Shown: positions 24,797 to 33,731 of the stretch, in pieces
Layout: each line of letters begins with the position of its first letter
How positions within the stretch are numbered: the stretch's first letter is position 1
Assembly: GCA_035604135.1 (NCBI GenBank)
Contig: DATNJB010000048.1
Coordinates: 12,265-76,264 of the forward strand
DNA: 64,000 bases
Direction of reading: 5' to 3'
DNA from: Poindextera sp035604135
GTDB lineage: Bacteria; Pseudomonadota; Alphaproteobacteria; Caulobacterales; Caulobacteraceae
Program-made: the position numbers and the translations under genes
The notes under the pieces: model-generated
Databases searched by the model: none
What the model was told of the DNA's origin: nothing
The model's input: the letters and a program-made list of their open reading frames with translations, nothing else

Positions 24797-27061
24797 CTAC
24801 TGCCGGGCCATCTCGGCCCGCGCCTCGGCCCTGACCTCGCCGCGCGGGCGGCTCTCGGGCACCTCGAACACCACGCGGCTGATGCGGCCCGGATAGGCGA
24901 ACGGCGCCGGGTAGTCGCGCGTCACCGGCGACAGGCTTCGCCCGATGTCCATCCCGGTCGACGAGATCACGAACAGCAGCTTTGGCACCCGACCCGCGCC
25001 CGCGACGTTGCCGTCAACCACGATCCCGATGTCCCCGCCGCCGTCGGGCGTGCGCTCGACGGAGACCTGCACCGCGTGCGCCCCGGTCGTGAGCGGCTCG
25101 GTGGCGGCGACGCGCGTGTGCTCGTGGAAATGGTTGTAGTCGAAGACGAGCCGGCCCTCCTTCACGTAGAGCGCAAACCCGCTGTTCAGGCTGCCGCGCG
25201 CGATCAACGCCCCGTCGCCACCCTGCGGATGGTCGATCTCCGCAGTCATGGTCCAGCCGCGCGCGCCGGGCGGGCAGGCGTCGGAGACCAGGTGCGAGAT
25301 CGGCGGGTGGTAGACGAAACGCGTGCGCGAGGTCGGCAGCCCCGGCCGCCCGGAGGCTCGGAAGAGCTGCATGGCGTTGCGGTCGTCGAGCGGGAAGACG
25401 CCGTGGCGTTCGGCCTCCGCGTTCCAGAGCGCGATCAGGTCCATCAGCTGCTCCGGCTCGCGTTCGGCCAGGTCCTCGTACTCCGAGAAGTCTTGGGCCA
25501 GGTGGTAGAGCTCCCAGCGGTCGGACTCGAACGGCTGGCCGGGGGTGTGGCGGGTCACGGCCTTCCAGCCGTCCTTCCAGAGCCCCCGGTGGCCCAGCAT
25601 CTCGAAATACTGGACTTCACGCGCGAGCGGAGCGCTGCGTTCGGCGATCGCGGGCGCCAGGCTCGCGCCGTGCATCGGCATCTGCGCGACCCCGGCGACC
25701 GTCTCCGGCGGCTCGAGGCCGGCGAGGTCCAGGATGGTCGGCGCGACGTCGATCGCGTGGCAGAACACCTCACGCGTCTCGCCGCCCTTGGCCTTCAGCC
25801 CGGCGGGCCAGTGCACGATCAAGGGGTCGCGCACGCCCCCGCCATGGGTGTTCTGCTTGTACCACTTGAGCGGCGTGTTGCCGGCCTGGGCCCAGCCCCA
25901 TGGGATGTTGCAGTGGCTGTCCGGCCCGCCGATGTCGTCGAGGCGAAGAACCGCCTCGTCGGCGTTCTCGCGAATGCCGTTGAACCACTTCATCTCGTCG
26001 AGCACGCCGGTGGCGCCGCCCTCCTGGCTCGCGCCGTTGTCGGAGAGCAGGATGAAGATGGTGTCCTCGAACCGGTCGATCGACTTCAGGAACGCGACCA
26101 ACCGGCCGATCTGGTCGTCGGTATGCTCCAGGAAGGCCGCGAAAGCTTCCTGCAGGCGGCAGGCGAACCTCTGCTCGTTCTCGGTGAGCTCGGTCCACGG
26201 CCTGACGCCCGGATTGCGCGGCGCGAGCCGGGTTTCGGGCGGGATCACGCCCAGCGTCTTCTGCCGTTCGAACCACTGCTGGCGCACGACGTCCCAGCCG
26301 GCGTCGAACTTGCCGCGCCATCTCTCGAGGTAGGCTCTCGGCGCCTGATGCGGCGAGTGCATCGCCCCGAACGCCAGATAGAGGAAGAACGGCCGCTCGG
26401 GCACGAGCGAGGTCAGGTTGCGGACCATGTCGGCGCCGCGGTCCACGATGTCCTCCGACACGTGGTAGCCGTCGGCCGGTCCGCCCGGCGGGTCGACGAA
26501 GTGATTGTCTGATGTGAGCTCGGGGAAGAACTGGTCGGTCTCGCCCTGCAGGAAGCCGTAGTAGCGGTCGAACCCCTTCTGCAGCGGCCAGTTGGTGAAA
26601 GGGCCGGCCGCCGAGCATTCGCCCATGGGCGCGAGGTGCCACTTGCCCGCCGCGAAGGTCGCATAGCCGTTCTCGCGCAGGATCTCGGCCAGGGTCGCAG
26701 AGCTGCGCGGGATCGCGCCGCGCATGTTCGGAAAGCCGGTGTCGAAGTTGGAGATCGCCCGCATGCCGACCGCGTGGTGGTTGCGCCCGGTGAGCAGGCA
26801 GGCGCGGGTGGGGGAGCACAGCGCCGTGGTGTGGAAGCCAGTGAAACGGACGCCGCCCTCGGCGAGCGCGTCGATGTTCGGCGTCGAAAGCGTCGAGCCG
26901 TAGCAGCCCAGGTGGGCGAAGCCAGTGTCGTCCAGCACCACCATCACCACGTTCGGCGCGCCGTCCCGGTACCGCGCCGGCGGCCACCAGGGGGTCGAAT
27001 CCGCAAAGCTCTCGTTGATCACGCCATGGAAGTCTTCGCCGGCGGGGGTCTTCTGGCTCAT
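24797..27061 (-). CDS. Arylsulfatase
   Basis: A 754-aa type I sulfatase. The N-terminal metal site ('VMVVLDDTGFAHLGCYG') and the modification motif 'LCSPTRACLLTGRNHH' are intact; Cys82 should be converted to formylglycine by an unlinked maturase. Further blocks: 'ATFAAGKWHLAP', 'FLYLAFGAMHSPHQAP', 'ILLSDNGASQEGG' (Asp-Asn metal ligands) and a C-terminal beta domain from about residue 560. There is no obvious signal peptide. ATG 27061 begins the conserved protein; the frame extends upstream into the tetR stop. It hydrolyses sulfate esters, probably for sulfur or carbon scavenging; substrate unknown. It is transcribed with the TetR regulator four bases upstream. Confidence 0.92.
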   Translation of the reverse strand: MSQKTPAGEDFHGVINESFADSTPWWPPARYRDGAPNVVMVVLDDTGFAHLGCYGSTLSTPNIDALAEGGVRFTGFHTTALCSPTRACLLTGRNHHAVGMRAISNFDTGFPNMRGAIPRSSATLAEILRENGYATFAAGKWHLAPMGECSAAGPFTNWPLQKGFDRYYGFLQGETDQFFPELTSDNHFVDPPGGPADGYHVSEDIVDRGADMVRNLTSLVPERPFFLYLAFGAMHSPHQAPRAYLERWRGKFDAGWDVVRQQWFERQKTLGVIPPETRLAPRNPGVRPWTELTENEQRFACRLQEAFAAFLEHTDDQIGRLVAFLKSIDRFEDTIFILLSDNGASQEGGATGVLDEMKWFNGIRENADEAVLRLDDIGGPDSHCNIPWGWAQAGNTPLKWYKQNTHGGGVRDPLIVHWPAGLKAKGGETREVFCHAIDVAPTILDLAGLEPPETVAGVAQMPMHGASLAPAIAERSAPLAREVQYFEMLGHRGLWKDGWKAVTRHTPGQPFESDRWELYHLAQDFSEYEDLAEREPEQLMDLIALWNAEAERHGVFPLDDRNAMQLFRASGRPGLPTSRTRFVYHPPISHLVSDACPPGARGWTMTAEIDHPQGGDGALIARGSLNSGFALYVKEGRLVFDYNHFHEHTRVAATEPLTTGAHAVQVSVERTPDGGGDIGIVVDGNVAGAGRVPKLLFVISSTGMDIGRSLSPVTRDYPAPFAYPGRISRVVFEVPESRPRGEVRAEARAEMARQ

Positions 27062-27065
27062 GTCG

Positions 27066-27725
27066 TTATGGCTCCGAACGGTCGGCGTGGGTCGGCGCGG
27101 CCACGGCGGCCGCGCCGAAGTCGGCAAGCTCTTCGATCAAGACGGCCATCGCCGCCTTCGCCTTGGGTCCGGCGGGCGTCTTCTGCGCCCAGCGCGCCAT
27201 GGCGAAGACCACCGCATCGGTGAACCAGGTCAACCGCTCGGCGACGAGGGCCGAGGGCAGGGGGCTCGCCGCCTGCTGCATCATGCGTCTGGTGCGCCGC
27301 ACGCCGGTCAGGTGCTCGTCCAAGACCGCGCGTTCGCCGAGGAGCCGGGGATGAAACCGCACCTGGGCCAGGATCGAGATGTAGTCGCGACCCCAGGGCT
27401 CCTCGACCAGGGTCTGGCCGAGAGCGGCCACGGTCGCGCGGGCGATGGCCAGCACCGTCGGCCTGGCCGGCAGCGCGTCGAGCAGCATCTCGCGCCGTGC
27501 GTTGATGGCTGCGAGCCGGCGGTCGAGCAGGGCGCTCAGCACGCCTTCGCGCGAGCCGAAGTGATAGTGCAAGGCGGAGCGGTTTCTCTGGCTCGAGGCA
27601 GCGACGATCTGGGTCAGCGCGACGTTCTCGACACCGCGCTCGGCGAACATGCGCTCGGCGAGATTCAGGAGCTCGTCGGACGTCCCAGTCGTCTCGTCTT
27701 TCCGTGCTGCGCCGGCGGCGTTCAT
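27066..27725 (-). CDS. TetR/AcrR-family regulator of the sulfatase operon
   Basis: A 219-aa TetR repressor. The helix-turn-helix is at residues ~20-60: 'AERMFAERGVENVALTQIVAASSQRNRSALHYHFGSREGVLSALL'. The C-terminal ligand domain has no recognised motif. The gene precedes the sulfatase gene, with four bases between the TAA and the next ATG, so both form one unit. A perfect palindrome 15 bp upstream of the ATG is the probable operator for self-repression; the ligand is presumably a sulfatase substrate or product (inference). Confidence 0.9.
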   Translation of the reverse strand: MNAAGAARKDETTGTSDELLNLAERMFAERGVENVALTQIVAASSQRNRSALHYHFGSREGVLSALLDRRLAAINARREMLLDALPARPTVLAIARATVAALGQTLVEEPWGRDYISILAQVRFHPRLLGERAVLDEHLTGVRRTRRMMQQAASPLPSALVAERLTWFTDAVVFAMARWAQKTPAGPKAKAAMAVLIEELADFGAAAVAAPTHADRSEP

Positions 27726-27739
27726 CGTGTGCCCAGAAG

Positions 27740-27754
27740 TAATACGCTGTATTA
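27740..27754. promoter_or_regulatory. Palindromic operator upstream of the tetR-sulfatase operon
   Basis: TAATAC-gct-GTATTA is a perfect inverted repeat (6-bp arms, 3-bp centre), 14 bp before the TetR ATG, in an otherwise GC-rich context. Size and position fit a TetR-family operator overlapping the transcription start. Confidence 0.6.
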
Positions 27755-27888
27755 AGTCGGAGCCGCACCGCCCGTCAAGCTGGCCCGCTAAGCGCGGCCT
27801 CCAAACGCGCGGCCAGCTTTCCCCCTTGCCCCTCGCTCTACGGCCTAGCTAGGGTTCAAGCTGCGGCCAGGGGTGGGGCCGCCCAGGC

Positions 27889-28515
27889 ATGCCGGAGAAG
27901 AGCCCGAACGCGCGACTGGAGGCCTTCTGCGACGGCGTGTTCGCCATCGCGTTGACGTTGCTGATCATCGACATCAAGGCGCCGAGCTCATCGGCGATAA
28001 CCAGCACCGCCGCATTGTGGCATGCGCTTCAGAGCATCCTTCCATCCGTATTCGCGTTTCTCCTGAGCTTCGCGATCATCTTCATCACGTGGATGAATCA
28101 TCACTCGATATTTCAGTCGATAAACAAATCTTCGGGTGCTTTCATCTATTCGAACGCGTTCCTGTTGCTGACGGTTGTCTTCATCCCGTTCCCAACCGCT
28201 TTGCTCGGCAGTTATTTGCTCACGGACCATGCTGCGCCCGCCGTCGTCATCTACAACGCCGTCATCGCGCTGCAGGCCATAGGCTGGATCCTGTTTTGCG
28301 GCGTGGCCCTGAGGGACCGGCTGACCAAAGACACGGCCGCCGCATCGACGCTGCGCACGAGCTACCGAAACGCCTGGCTTTCGCTCGTGCTCTATTCGGG
28401 CCTCGCGGTCGTCGCGGTGTGGTTTCCGCAACCCATCGCCGCCGTCACGACGCTGACCTGGATCTTCTGGCTGGTCTTCGGACTCTTTACGCTCAAGGCC
28501 GCCGCAGCGGGCTGA
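27889..28515 (+). CDS. TMEM175-family (DUF1211) potassium channel-like protein
   Basis: A 208-aa protein with six hydrophobic helices. The first carries 'RLEAFCDGVFAIALTLLIID', matching the TMEM175 signature 'RxxxFSDGVFAIAxTLL' (Ser replaced by Cys). Bacterial TMEM175 proteins form tetrameric K+ channels gated by the Ile/Leu in helix 1. The gene is less GC-rich than its neighbours, with rarer codons such as ATA and AAA in the middle ('SIFQSINKSSG'), so it may have been acquired. It stands alone between the tetR operon and tRNA-Thr. Confidence 0.87.
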   Translation: MPEKSPNARLEAFCDGVFAIALTLLIIDIKAPSSSAITSTAALWHALQSILPSVFAFLLSFAIIFITWMNHHSIFQSINKSSGAFIYSNAFLLLTVVFIPFPTALLGSYLLTDHAAPAVVIYNAVIALQAIGWILFCGVALRDRLTKDTAAASTLRTSYRNAWLSLVLYSGLAVVAVWFPQPIAAVTTLTWIFWLVFGLFTLKAAAAG

Positions 28516-28611
28516 GGGGGGGCGGCCGCCTCTTAACGCATCGGGGCGGCTAGAGCGCGTCGGCCGAGCGCGACGCCAGGCGGGCCGATCGAACGCCGCT
28601 GTACGAGAACG

Positions 28612-28686
<75 letters not shown>

Positions 28687-28779
28687 GTCTGGGAGGGCGG
28701 GTGGTAGCGGACGAGGCGGCGCAAGTGAAGTGAAAAGGGCGGCGCTACGCGCTAGGCTGCGATGGGGAGGGACTCGTGC

Positions 28780-29142
28780 ATGCAGCCGACGCCGCAGCAG
28801 ACGCAGGCGAAGGGGTTGCTGGACGCCAGACCCGGGGCGGTTGCCGAGCCAACGGGCTATAAGGTCATGGGCAAGACCTTCGCCATCCTCTCCATCCGCC
28901 GCCGCGACGGGTGTGGCTGGCTCATTCTGAAGTGCGATCCCCACCTCGCCGAGGTCCTGCGCGAGCAGTACTCAGGCGTCGGCCACCGCTCGCATCTGGA
29001 TCGCCGCCACTGGATCGCCATCACCCTGGACACCGACGTGCCGTCGGGCGAGATCGAGCGCCTTGTCGGCCACTCCTACGACCTCGTCTGCGCCGGCCTG
29101 ACGCGCAAGCAGAAGGCCGAACTCGCCGCGCTCGCGGGTTGA
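28780..29142 (+). CDS. MmcQ/YjbR family protein
   Basis: A 120-aa protein of the MmcQ/YjbR family. Characteristic: 'YKVMGKTFAILSIR', 'LILKCDPHLAEVLREQYSGV', 'HLDRRHWIAITLDTDVPSGEIERLVGHSYDLVCAGLTRKQ'. The fold is a double-wing DNA-binding-like domain of no proven role. The ATG at 28780 follows GGGAGGGA; the ATG at 28762 lies before that site and is unlikely. A 44-codon GTG gene starts two bases after its stop. Confidence 0.88.
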   Translation: MQPTPQQTQAKGLLDARPGAVAEPTGYKVMGKTFAILSIRRRDGCGWLILKCDPHLAEVLREQYSGVGHRSHLDRRHWIAITLDTDVPSGEIERLVGHSYDLVCAGLTRKQKAELAALAG

Positions 29143-29144
29143 TC

Positions 29145-29279
29145 GTGGCTGACTCGAAACCGCCGGCCCCCAAGGGCGCGAAGGCCGCGCGCGAGGCCAA
29201 GCTAGCGGCGGCGCTCCGGCAGAACCTGAAGCGGCGCAAGGCCGCACAACGCAGCAAGCCGGTGACGAAAAAGAGCTGA
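29145..29279 (+). CDS. Small basic protein (44 aa) upstream of murA
   Basis: GTG at 29145 opens a 44-codon frame to a TGA at 29277-29279, two bases after the MmcQ-family stop. About a third of residues are Lys or Arg ('KAAREAKLAAALRQNLKRRKAAQ'), forming one long amphipathic basic helix. Short 'LRxNLxRRKxQ' proteins next to murA occur in related alphaproteobacteria as far as I recall, which supports a real gene. Function unknown; nucleic-acid or ribosome contact would be consistent with the charge. Confidence 0.6.
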   Translation: MADSKPPAPKGAKAAREAKLAAALRQNLKRRKAAQRSKPVTKKS

Positions 29280-29374
29280 AATGTGCGCCGCCTGCGGTTG
29301 GGTTGCGTGGTATAGAGACACCGTCAACGAACGCTCGCGATACGGACGATTCGCGAGCCCGATCAGGGGCCTTC

Positions 29375-30655
29375 ATGGACCGTATCGCGATCGCCGGCGG
29401 CGCCCGGCTGGAGGGGATCATACCTATCAGCGGGGCGAAGAATTCGGCCATCAAGCTGATGACGGCGAGCCTGCTCACCGACGAGCCGTTGCGCCTCACC
29501 AACATGCCCCGGCTGGCCGATACGCGGTTCTTGGGCCAACTGTTGCGCCGGCTGGGCGTCGAGGTCGACGAGCGCGAGGGCGTCGCCGGCCCAGAAACGG
29601 TTCTGCACGCGCCGGAAGTGACGAGCGCGTTCGCTCCCTACGATCTCGTCCGCCAGATGCGCGCCTCGTTCAATGTGCTGGGCCCGCTGCTCGCCCGCAC
29701 CGGCCACGCCAAGGTGAGCCTGCCAGGCGGTTGCGCGATCGGGGCCAGGCCCGTCGACCTGCACTTGAAAGCGCTCGGCGCGCTGGGCGCCCACATCGAC
29801 CTGCACGAAGGCTACGTCTACGCCCAGGCACCGCGCGGGCTGAAAGGCGCCGAGATCGAGTTCCCGATCTCGACGGTCGGCGCCACCGAGCACACCCTGT
29901 TGGCCGCGGTGCTGGCCGAGGGCGTGACAGAGATCAGGAACGCCGCGCGCGAGCCCGAGATCGAGGACCTGGCCAACTGCTTGAACGCCATGGGCGCCAA
30001 GGTCGAGGGCGCAGGCACGCACCTGATCACCATCACCGGCGTCGCAAAGCTGCACGGCGCGACCTACGCCGTCATGCCCGACCGCATCGAAACCGGCACC
30101 TATGCGGTGGCCGCGGCCATGGCCGGCGGCGAGGTGCATCTGACCAAGACGCGCAGCGACTTCATCCAGGCGCTGCTCGACCGGATCGAAGCGGCCGGCG
30201 CCGAGGTCGTCCACGCCAACGACGGGGTGGTGATCAAGCGCAACGGGGCGCGGCTGAAGGCGGTCGACATCGAGACCGATCCCTATCCTGGCCTCGCCAC
30301 CGACCTGCAGGCGCAGTTCATGGCCCTGATGACCACCGCCGACGGCGAGAGCGTGATCAAGGAGACCATCTTCGAAAACCGCTTCATGCACGTCTCCGAG
30401 CTTTCACGGCTCGGCGCCGACATCACCGTGCAAGGCGGCGAGGCGCGGGTGCGCGGCGTCGAAAACCTCGAGGGTGCGCAGGTGATGGCGACGGATCTGC
30501 GCGCCTCGGTAAGCCTGGTGATCGCGGGTCTGGCGGCGCGCGGCGAGACGGTGGTGAACCGCGTCTACCACCTCGACCGCGGCTTCGAGCGGTTGGAGGA
30601 GAAGCTCGGCGCGTGCGGCGCGAAGGTTCGGCGCTTGCGCGAAGGCGAGGGTTGA
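29375..30655 (+). CDS. murA: UDP-N-acetylglucosamine 1-carboxyvinyltransferase
   Basis: MurA performs the first committed step of peptidoglycan synthesis, adding enolpyruvate from PEP to UDP-GlcNAc. At 426 aa it has the expected 'ISGAKNSAIKLMTASLLTDEP' substrate loop (Lys, Asn), 'QMRASFNVLGPLLAR', and the catalytic loop 'SLPGGCAIGARPVDLHL' with Cys, the fosfomycin target. 'TDLQAQFMALM' and 'VFENRFMH' follow the consensus. The ATG at 29375 is the family start; the frame is open upstream. It heads a closely spaced same-strand run to yacG. Confidence 0.97.
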   Translation: MDRIAIAGGARLEGIIPISGAKNSAIKLMTASLLTDEPLRLTNMPRLADTRFLGQLLRRLGVEVDEREGVAGPETVLHAPEVTSAFAPYDLVRQMRASFNVLGPLLARTGHAKVSLPGGCAIGARPVDLHLKALGALGAHIDLHEGYVYAQAPRGLKGAEIEFPISTVGATEHTLLAAVLAEGVTEIRNAAREPEIEDLANCLNAMGAKVEGAGTHLITITGVAKLHGATYAVMPDRIETGTYAVAAAMAGGEVHLTKTRSDFIQALLDRIEAAGAEVVHANDGVVIKRNGARLKAVDIETDPYPGLATDLQAQFMALMTTADGESVIKETIFENRFMHVSELSRLGADITVQGGEARVRGVENLEGAQVMATDLRASVSLVIAGLAARGETVVNRVYHLDRGFERLEEKLGACGAKVRRLREGEG

Positions 30656-30672
30656 CGTAGCGGCGGTCTCCG

Positions 30673-31107
30673 ATGACGGAGACTTCGCCCCTTCGACTGC
30701 TCGCCGAGGACGCCGAGGACCTGGAGCTGATCTCGGCGGCGCTCCAGGACGCCGTCGGGCGCATCGGCGACATCGCCTACGAGAAGGCCGAGCGGCGGGT
30801 GACGCTGGTGCTCAACCGCTTCTGCTGGGAGCGGGACGCGGAAGGCAAGCGGCGCGTGCGAACCGCGCTGCAGTTCGGCTCGGTGCTGGGCGTCAAGGCG
30901 CGCAAGCTACGACGCGACAAGCCCGACGCTGTGGTCGAGTTGCTGGCCGCCGACTTCGAGCCGGGCGATCCGCCGGGCGGCGGCGTGCTGTTGCGCTTCG
31001 CCGGCGGCGGCGATTTGAGACTCGAGGTCGAGTGTATCGACGCGGCGCTGGCCGACCTCACCGAGCCGTGGCCGGCGCGCCACGCGCCCGCCCACGACAA
31101 GGCGTAA
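30673..31107 (+). CDS. DUF2948 family protein
   Basis: A 144-aa protein found between murA and hisD in alphaproteobacteria. The DUF2948 blocks are 'LRLLAEDAEDLELISAALQDAVGRIGDIAYEK', 'VTLVLNRFCWERD' and 'FAGGGDLRLEVECIDAALADL'. No catalytic residues are apparent and no role is known. The position, with 17 bp to murA and 10 bp to hisD, implies co-transcription. Confidence 0.9.
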   Translation: MTETSPLRLLAEDAEDLELISAALQDAVGRIGDIAYEKAERRVTLVLNRFCWERDAEGKRRVRTALQFGSVLGVKARKLRRDKPDAVVELLAADFEPGDPPGGGVLLRFAGGGDLRLEVECIDAALADLTEPWPARHAPAHDKA

Positions 31108-31117
31108 GAGGGCCGCG

Positions 31118-32404
31118 ATGCGCCGGTTCGACGCGGCGGATCTCGCCTTCGAGGCCGAGTTCGCCGCCTTCCTCGACGAACCCAGGGGCGCGCCGGCCAC
31201 GGTCGGCGCGGCGGTTGCCGACATCATCCAACGCGTGAAGGTCGAGGGGCTGCGCGCGCTGCTCGAATTCACCCACCGTTTCGACGGCGTCGAGCTGGAC
31301 GAGGAGTCGATCCACGTCACCGCCGACGAGATCCGCGCCGGCGCGGCGGCCTGCCCGGCCGAGGTGACCGCGGCCATCGCCTTCGCCGCCGGCCGCATCC
31401 GCGCCTATCACGAGCGCCAGCGGCCCTCCGGCCTCCGGTTCGTCGACGAGGCCGGCGTCTCGCTCGGCTGGCGATGGACGCCGCTGGACGCCGTCGGCCT
31501 CTACGTGCCCGGCGGCCGCGCGGCCTATCCCTCGACCGTGCTGATGAACGCGATCCCCGCGAGCGTGGCGGGGGTGACGCGCATCGCGATGGTCACGCCG
31601 CCGGGCAGGCTCGAGCCAGCGGTGCTGGCCGCCGCCAGCGCGGCCGGGGTCAGCGAGATCTGGCGCGTCGGAGGCGCGCAAGCGTGCGCGGCGCTGGCCC
31701 ATGGCGCCGGTCCGATCCAGCCGGTCGACAAAATCACGGGGCCTGGCAATGCCTATGTCACCGAGGCCAAGCGACAGCTGTACGGCGTGGTCGGCATCGA
31801 CGCGCTGGCGGGCCCGTCGGAAATCGTCGTGGTCGCCGACGCCGCCAACGATCCTGACTGGATCGCCGCCGACCTGCTCAGCCAAGCCGAGCACGACCCC
31901 GACGCCCAGTCGATCCTGATCACCGACGATGCGGGCTTCGCCGCCGCGGTCGAAGCCGCCGTCGAGGCGCAGGTCTCCGCGCTCGCCACCGCCGAGGTGG
32001 CGCGCGCGTCCTGGCGCGACCATGGCGCGATCGTCGTCGCCGGCGCTGAGCGCTGGGCCGCGCTGGTTGACCTGATCGCGCCGGAGCACGCGGAGCTGGC
32101 GGTGGCGGACCCGGAGCCGCTGGCCGCGGCGATCCGGCACGCTGGCGCAATCTTCCTCGGCCGCTATGCCCCGGAAGCGATCGGCGACTATGTGGCGGGC
32201 TCGAACCACGTGCTGCCGACCAGCCGCGCGGCCCGCTTCTCGTCCGGCCTCTCGGTGCTCGACTTCATGAAACGCACCTCGCTGATCGCCTGCGACGCAG
32301 CCGCCTTCGCCGCGCTCGCGCCGTCGACCACGGCGCTGGCCGAAGCCGAGGGCCTACCCGCCCATGCCCGCTCGGCGTCCATCCGTTTCAATCGCAAGCG
32401 CTGA
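31118..32404 (+). CDS. hisD: Histidinol dehydrogenase
   Basis: HisD oxidises L-histidinol to L-histidine in two NAD+ steps. The 428-aa protein has the nucleotide region 'GLYVPGGRAAYPSTVLMNAIPA', 'DKITGPGNAYVTEAKRQLYG', the zinc/catalytic segment 'GPSEIVVVADAANDP', 'QAEHDPDAQS' and 'PEHAELAV' with the catalytic Glu-His. 'VAGSNHVLPT' closes the active site. Other his genes are not in the window, as is usual in this group. Confidence 0.97.
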   Translation: MRRFDAADLAFEAEFAAFLDEPRGAPATVGAAVADIIQRVKVEGLRALLEFTHRFDGVELDEESIHVTADEIRAGAAACPAEVTAAIAFAAGRIRAYHERQRPSGLRFVDEAGVSLGWRWTPLDAVGLYVPGGRAAYPSTVLMNAIPASVAGVTRIAMVTPPGRLEPAVLAAASAAGVSEIWRVGGAQACAALAHGAGPIQPVDKITGPGNAYVTEAKRQLYGVVGIDALAGPSEIVVVADAANDPDWIAADLLSQAEHDPDAQSILITDDAGFAAAVEAAVEAQVSALATAEVARASWRDHGAIVVAGAERWAALVDLIAPEHAELAVADPEPLAAAIRHAGAIFLGRYAPEAIGDYVAGSNHVLPTSRAARFSSGLSVLDFMKRTSLIACDAAAFAALAPSTTALAEAEGLPAHARSASIRFNRKR

Positions 32405-32456
32405 GGCCGCTGCCGATGGCGAAGGGCGGGCGCTGACGCTAAAGCAAGCGCCGAGC

Positions 32457-32933
32457 ATGACCGAGGATCGATCCAACCAGCGGCTGGCCAGCATCACCCT
32501 CGACGAGGCGTCGCTGGCTTCGGTCTCGCGCGACCAGGAGCACGAGCGGCAGGTCGCCATCTTCGATCTTCTCGAGGCCAACCACTTCGCGCCCGCCGGC
32601 GCTGAGGGCGGCCCCTATGCGCTGACGATCGCGCTGATCGACAGCCGGCTGGCGCTCGATGTCACCGGCCCCGGATTCCAGCATCGGCACCTGTTGTCGC
32701 TCTCGCCGTTCCGCAGCCTGATCAAAGATTACTTCATGGTATGCGAGAGCTATTACGACGCGATCCGTAACGCGACGCCGCAACAGATCGAGGCGTTGGA
32801 CATGGGCCGCCGGGCGCTGCACGACGAGGGCTCGGTTCTGCTGCGCGAACGACTGGCCGGCAAGGTCGAGACCGACCTGGACACCGCTAGGCGCCTCTTC
32901 ACACTCATCTGCGCCCTGCACTGGCGGGGCTAG
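32457..32933 (+). CDS. UPF0262 family protein
   Basis: A 158-aa protein of UPF0262, an alphaproteobacterial family placed after hisD. Blocks: 'LASITLDEASLASVSRDQEHERQVAIFDLLEANHF', 'LALDVTGPGFQHRHLLSLSPFRSLIKDYFMVCESYYDAI' and 'FTLICALHWRG' at the C-terminus. The ATG at 32457 is used because it begins the family; the frame opens earlier. It ends two bases before the next gene. No known role. Confidence 0.9.
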   Translation: MTEDRSNQRLASITLDEASLASVSRDQEHERQVAIFDLLEANHFAPAGAEGGPYALTIALIDSRLALDVTGPGFQHRHLLSLSPFRSLIKDYFMVCESYYDAIRNATPQQIEALDMGRRALHDEGSVLLRERLAGKVETDLDTARRLFTLICALHWRG

Positions 32934-32935
32934 GG

Positions 32936-33388
32936 ATGCCGGTCGCCGCGCGGCCCGGCGCCGTTCTCTTCGCCTGCAATCTGAACCGCGTCCGCTCGCC
33001 GATGGCCGAGGGGTTGATCAAGCTGCTCTACGGGACGGAGATCTACGTCGACAGCTGCGGGCTGAAGCCCACGGGCGAGCTTGATCCATTCGCCGTCGAG
33101 GTCATGCGCGAGATCGGCGCCGACTTGAGCCGCCACCACGCGAAGAGCTTCGACGACCTCGACCCGAACGCGTTCGACCTTGTGATCTCGCTCACGCCCG
33201 AGGCGCACCACCGCGCGGTGGAGATGACGCGCGCCGCGGCGGTCGAGATCGACTATTGGCCGACATTCGATCCGACGCTGGCGAGCGGGTCGCGCGAGGG
33301 GGTGCTCGACGCCTATCGCGGCGTCCGCGACGGGCTCATGGCGCGCATCATCGCGCGTTTCGGCAAGCCATCGACGTTCGGCGGCTGA
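32936..33388 (+). CDS. Low-molecular-weight phosphatase family protein
   Basis: A 150-aa protein with the P-loop 'ACNLNRVRSPMAEGL' (C-x5-R-S) at the N-terminus and 'YWPTFDPTLASGSREGVLDAYRGVRDGL', where the general-acid Asp of the DP loop sits. It resembles the LMW-PTPase/arsenate-reductase fold. The clustering with hisD, UPF0262 and infA is a conserved alphaproteobacterial arrangement not tied to arsenic; a tyrosine phosphatase or unknown phosphatase is likelier than arsenate reduction. It is distinct from arsC at 20.5 kb. Confidence 0.85.
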   Translation: MPVAARPGAVLFACNLNRVRSPMAEGLIKLLYGTEIYVDSCGLKPTGELDPFAVEVMREIGADLSRHHAKSFDDLDPNAFDLVISLTPEAHHRAVEMTRAAAVEIDYWPTFDPTLASGSREGVLDAYRGVRDGLMARIIARFGKPSTFGG

Positions 33389-33487
33389 ATGCGTTATACT
33401 TGAATGGCCTGATTTCCAGGCTCGCGCCCCGGTCACGATCAGCCGGCGCGGGCCGTCTTGCGATGGTTCGTCAGTCAGAGAGGCCGC

Positions 33488-33709
33488 ATGGCGAAAGAAG
33501 AGCTGTTGGAGTTTCCGGGCACGGTCAGCGAGCTCCTGCCCAACGCAACCTTCCGCGTAAAGCTCGACAACGGCGATCACGAGATCATCGCCCACACCGC
33601 CGGCAAAATGCGCAAGAACCGCATTCGGGTCCTGGCCGGCGACAAGGTCTTGGTGGAGATGACTCCCTACGACCTGACCAAGGGCCGCATCACCTATCGG
33701 TTCAAGTAG
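33488..33709 (+). CDS. infA: Translation initiation factor IF-1
   Basis: The 73-aa protein is a single S1/OB-fold domain: 'LLEFPGTVSELLPNATFRV', 'DNGDHEIIAHTAGKMRKNRIRVLAGDKVLVEMTPYDLTKGRITYRFK', which is near-invariant in IF-1. It binds the 30S A-site and supports initiator tRNA selection. The ATG at 33488 follows an AGAGAGGCC site; the frame is open a little upstream. A 21-nt gap separates it from maf. Confidence 0.97.
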   Translation: MAKEELLEFPGTVSELLPNATFRVKLDNGDHEIIAHTAGKMRKNRIRVLAGDKVLVEMTPYDLTKGRITYRFK

Positions 33710-33731
33710 ACTGGCCGAGCGTCCGCGGCTC

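Noticed and set aside
24611..26512. A 633-codon plus-strand frame opposite the sulfatase
   Set aside because: Antisense shadow of a gene with clear sulfatase motifs.
32936..33388. Low-MW phosphatase as a second arsenate reductase
   Set aside because: It sits in the conserved hisD-infA run, far from the ars genes; the P-loop alone does not show arsenate reduction.
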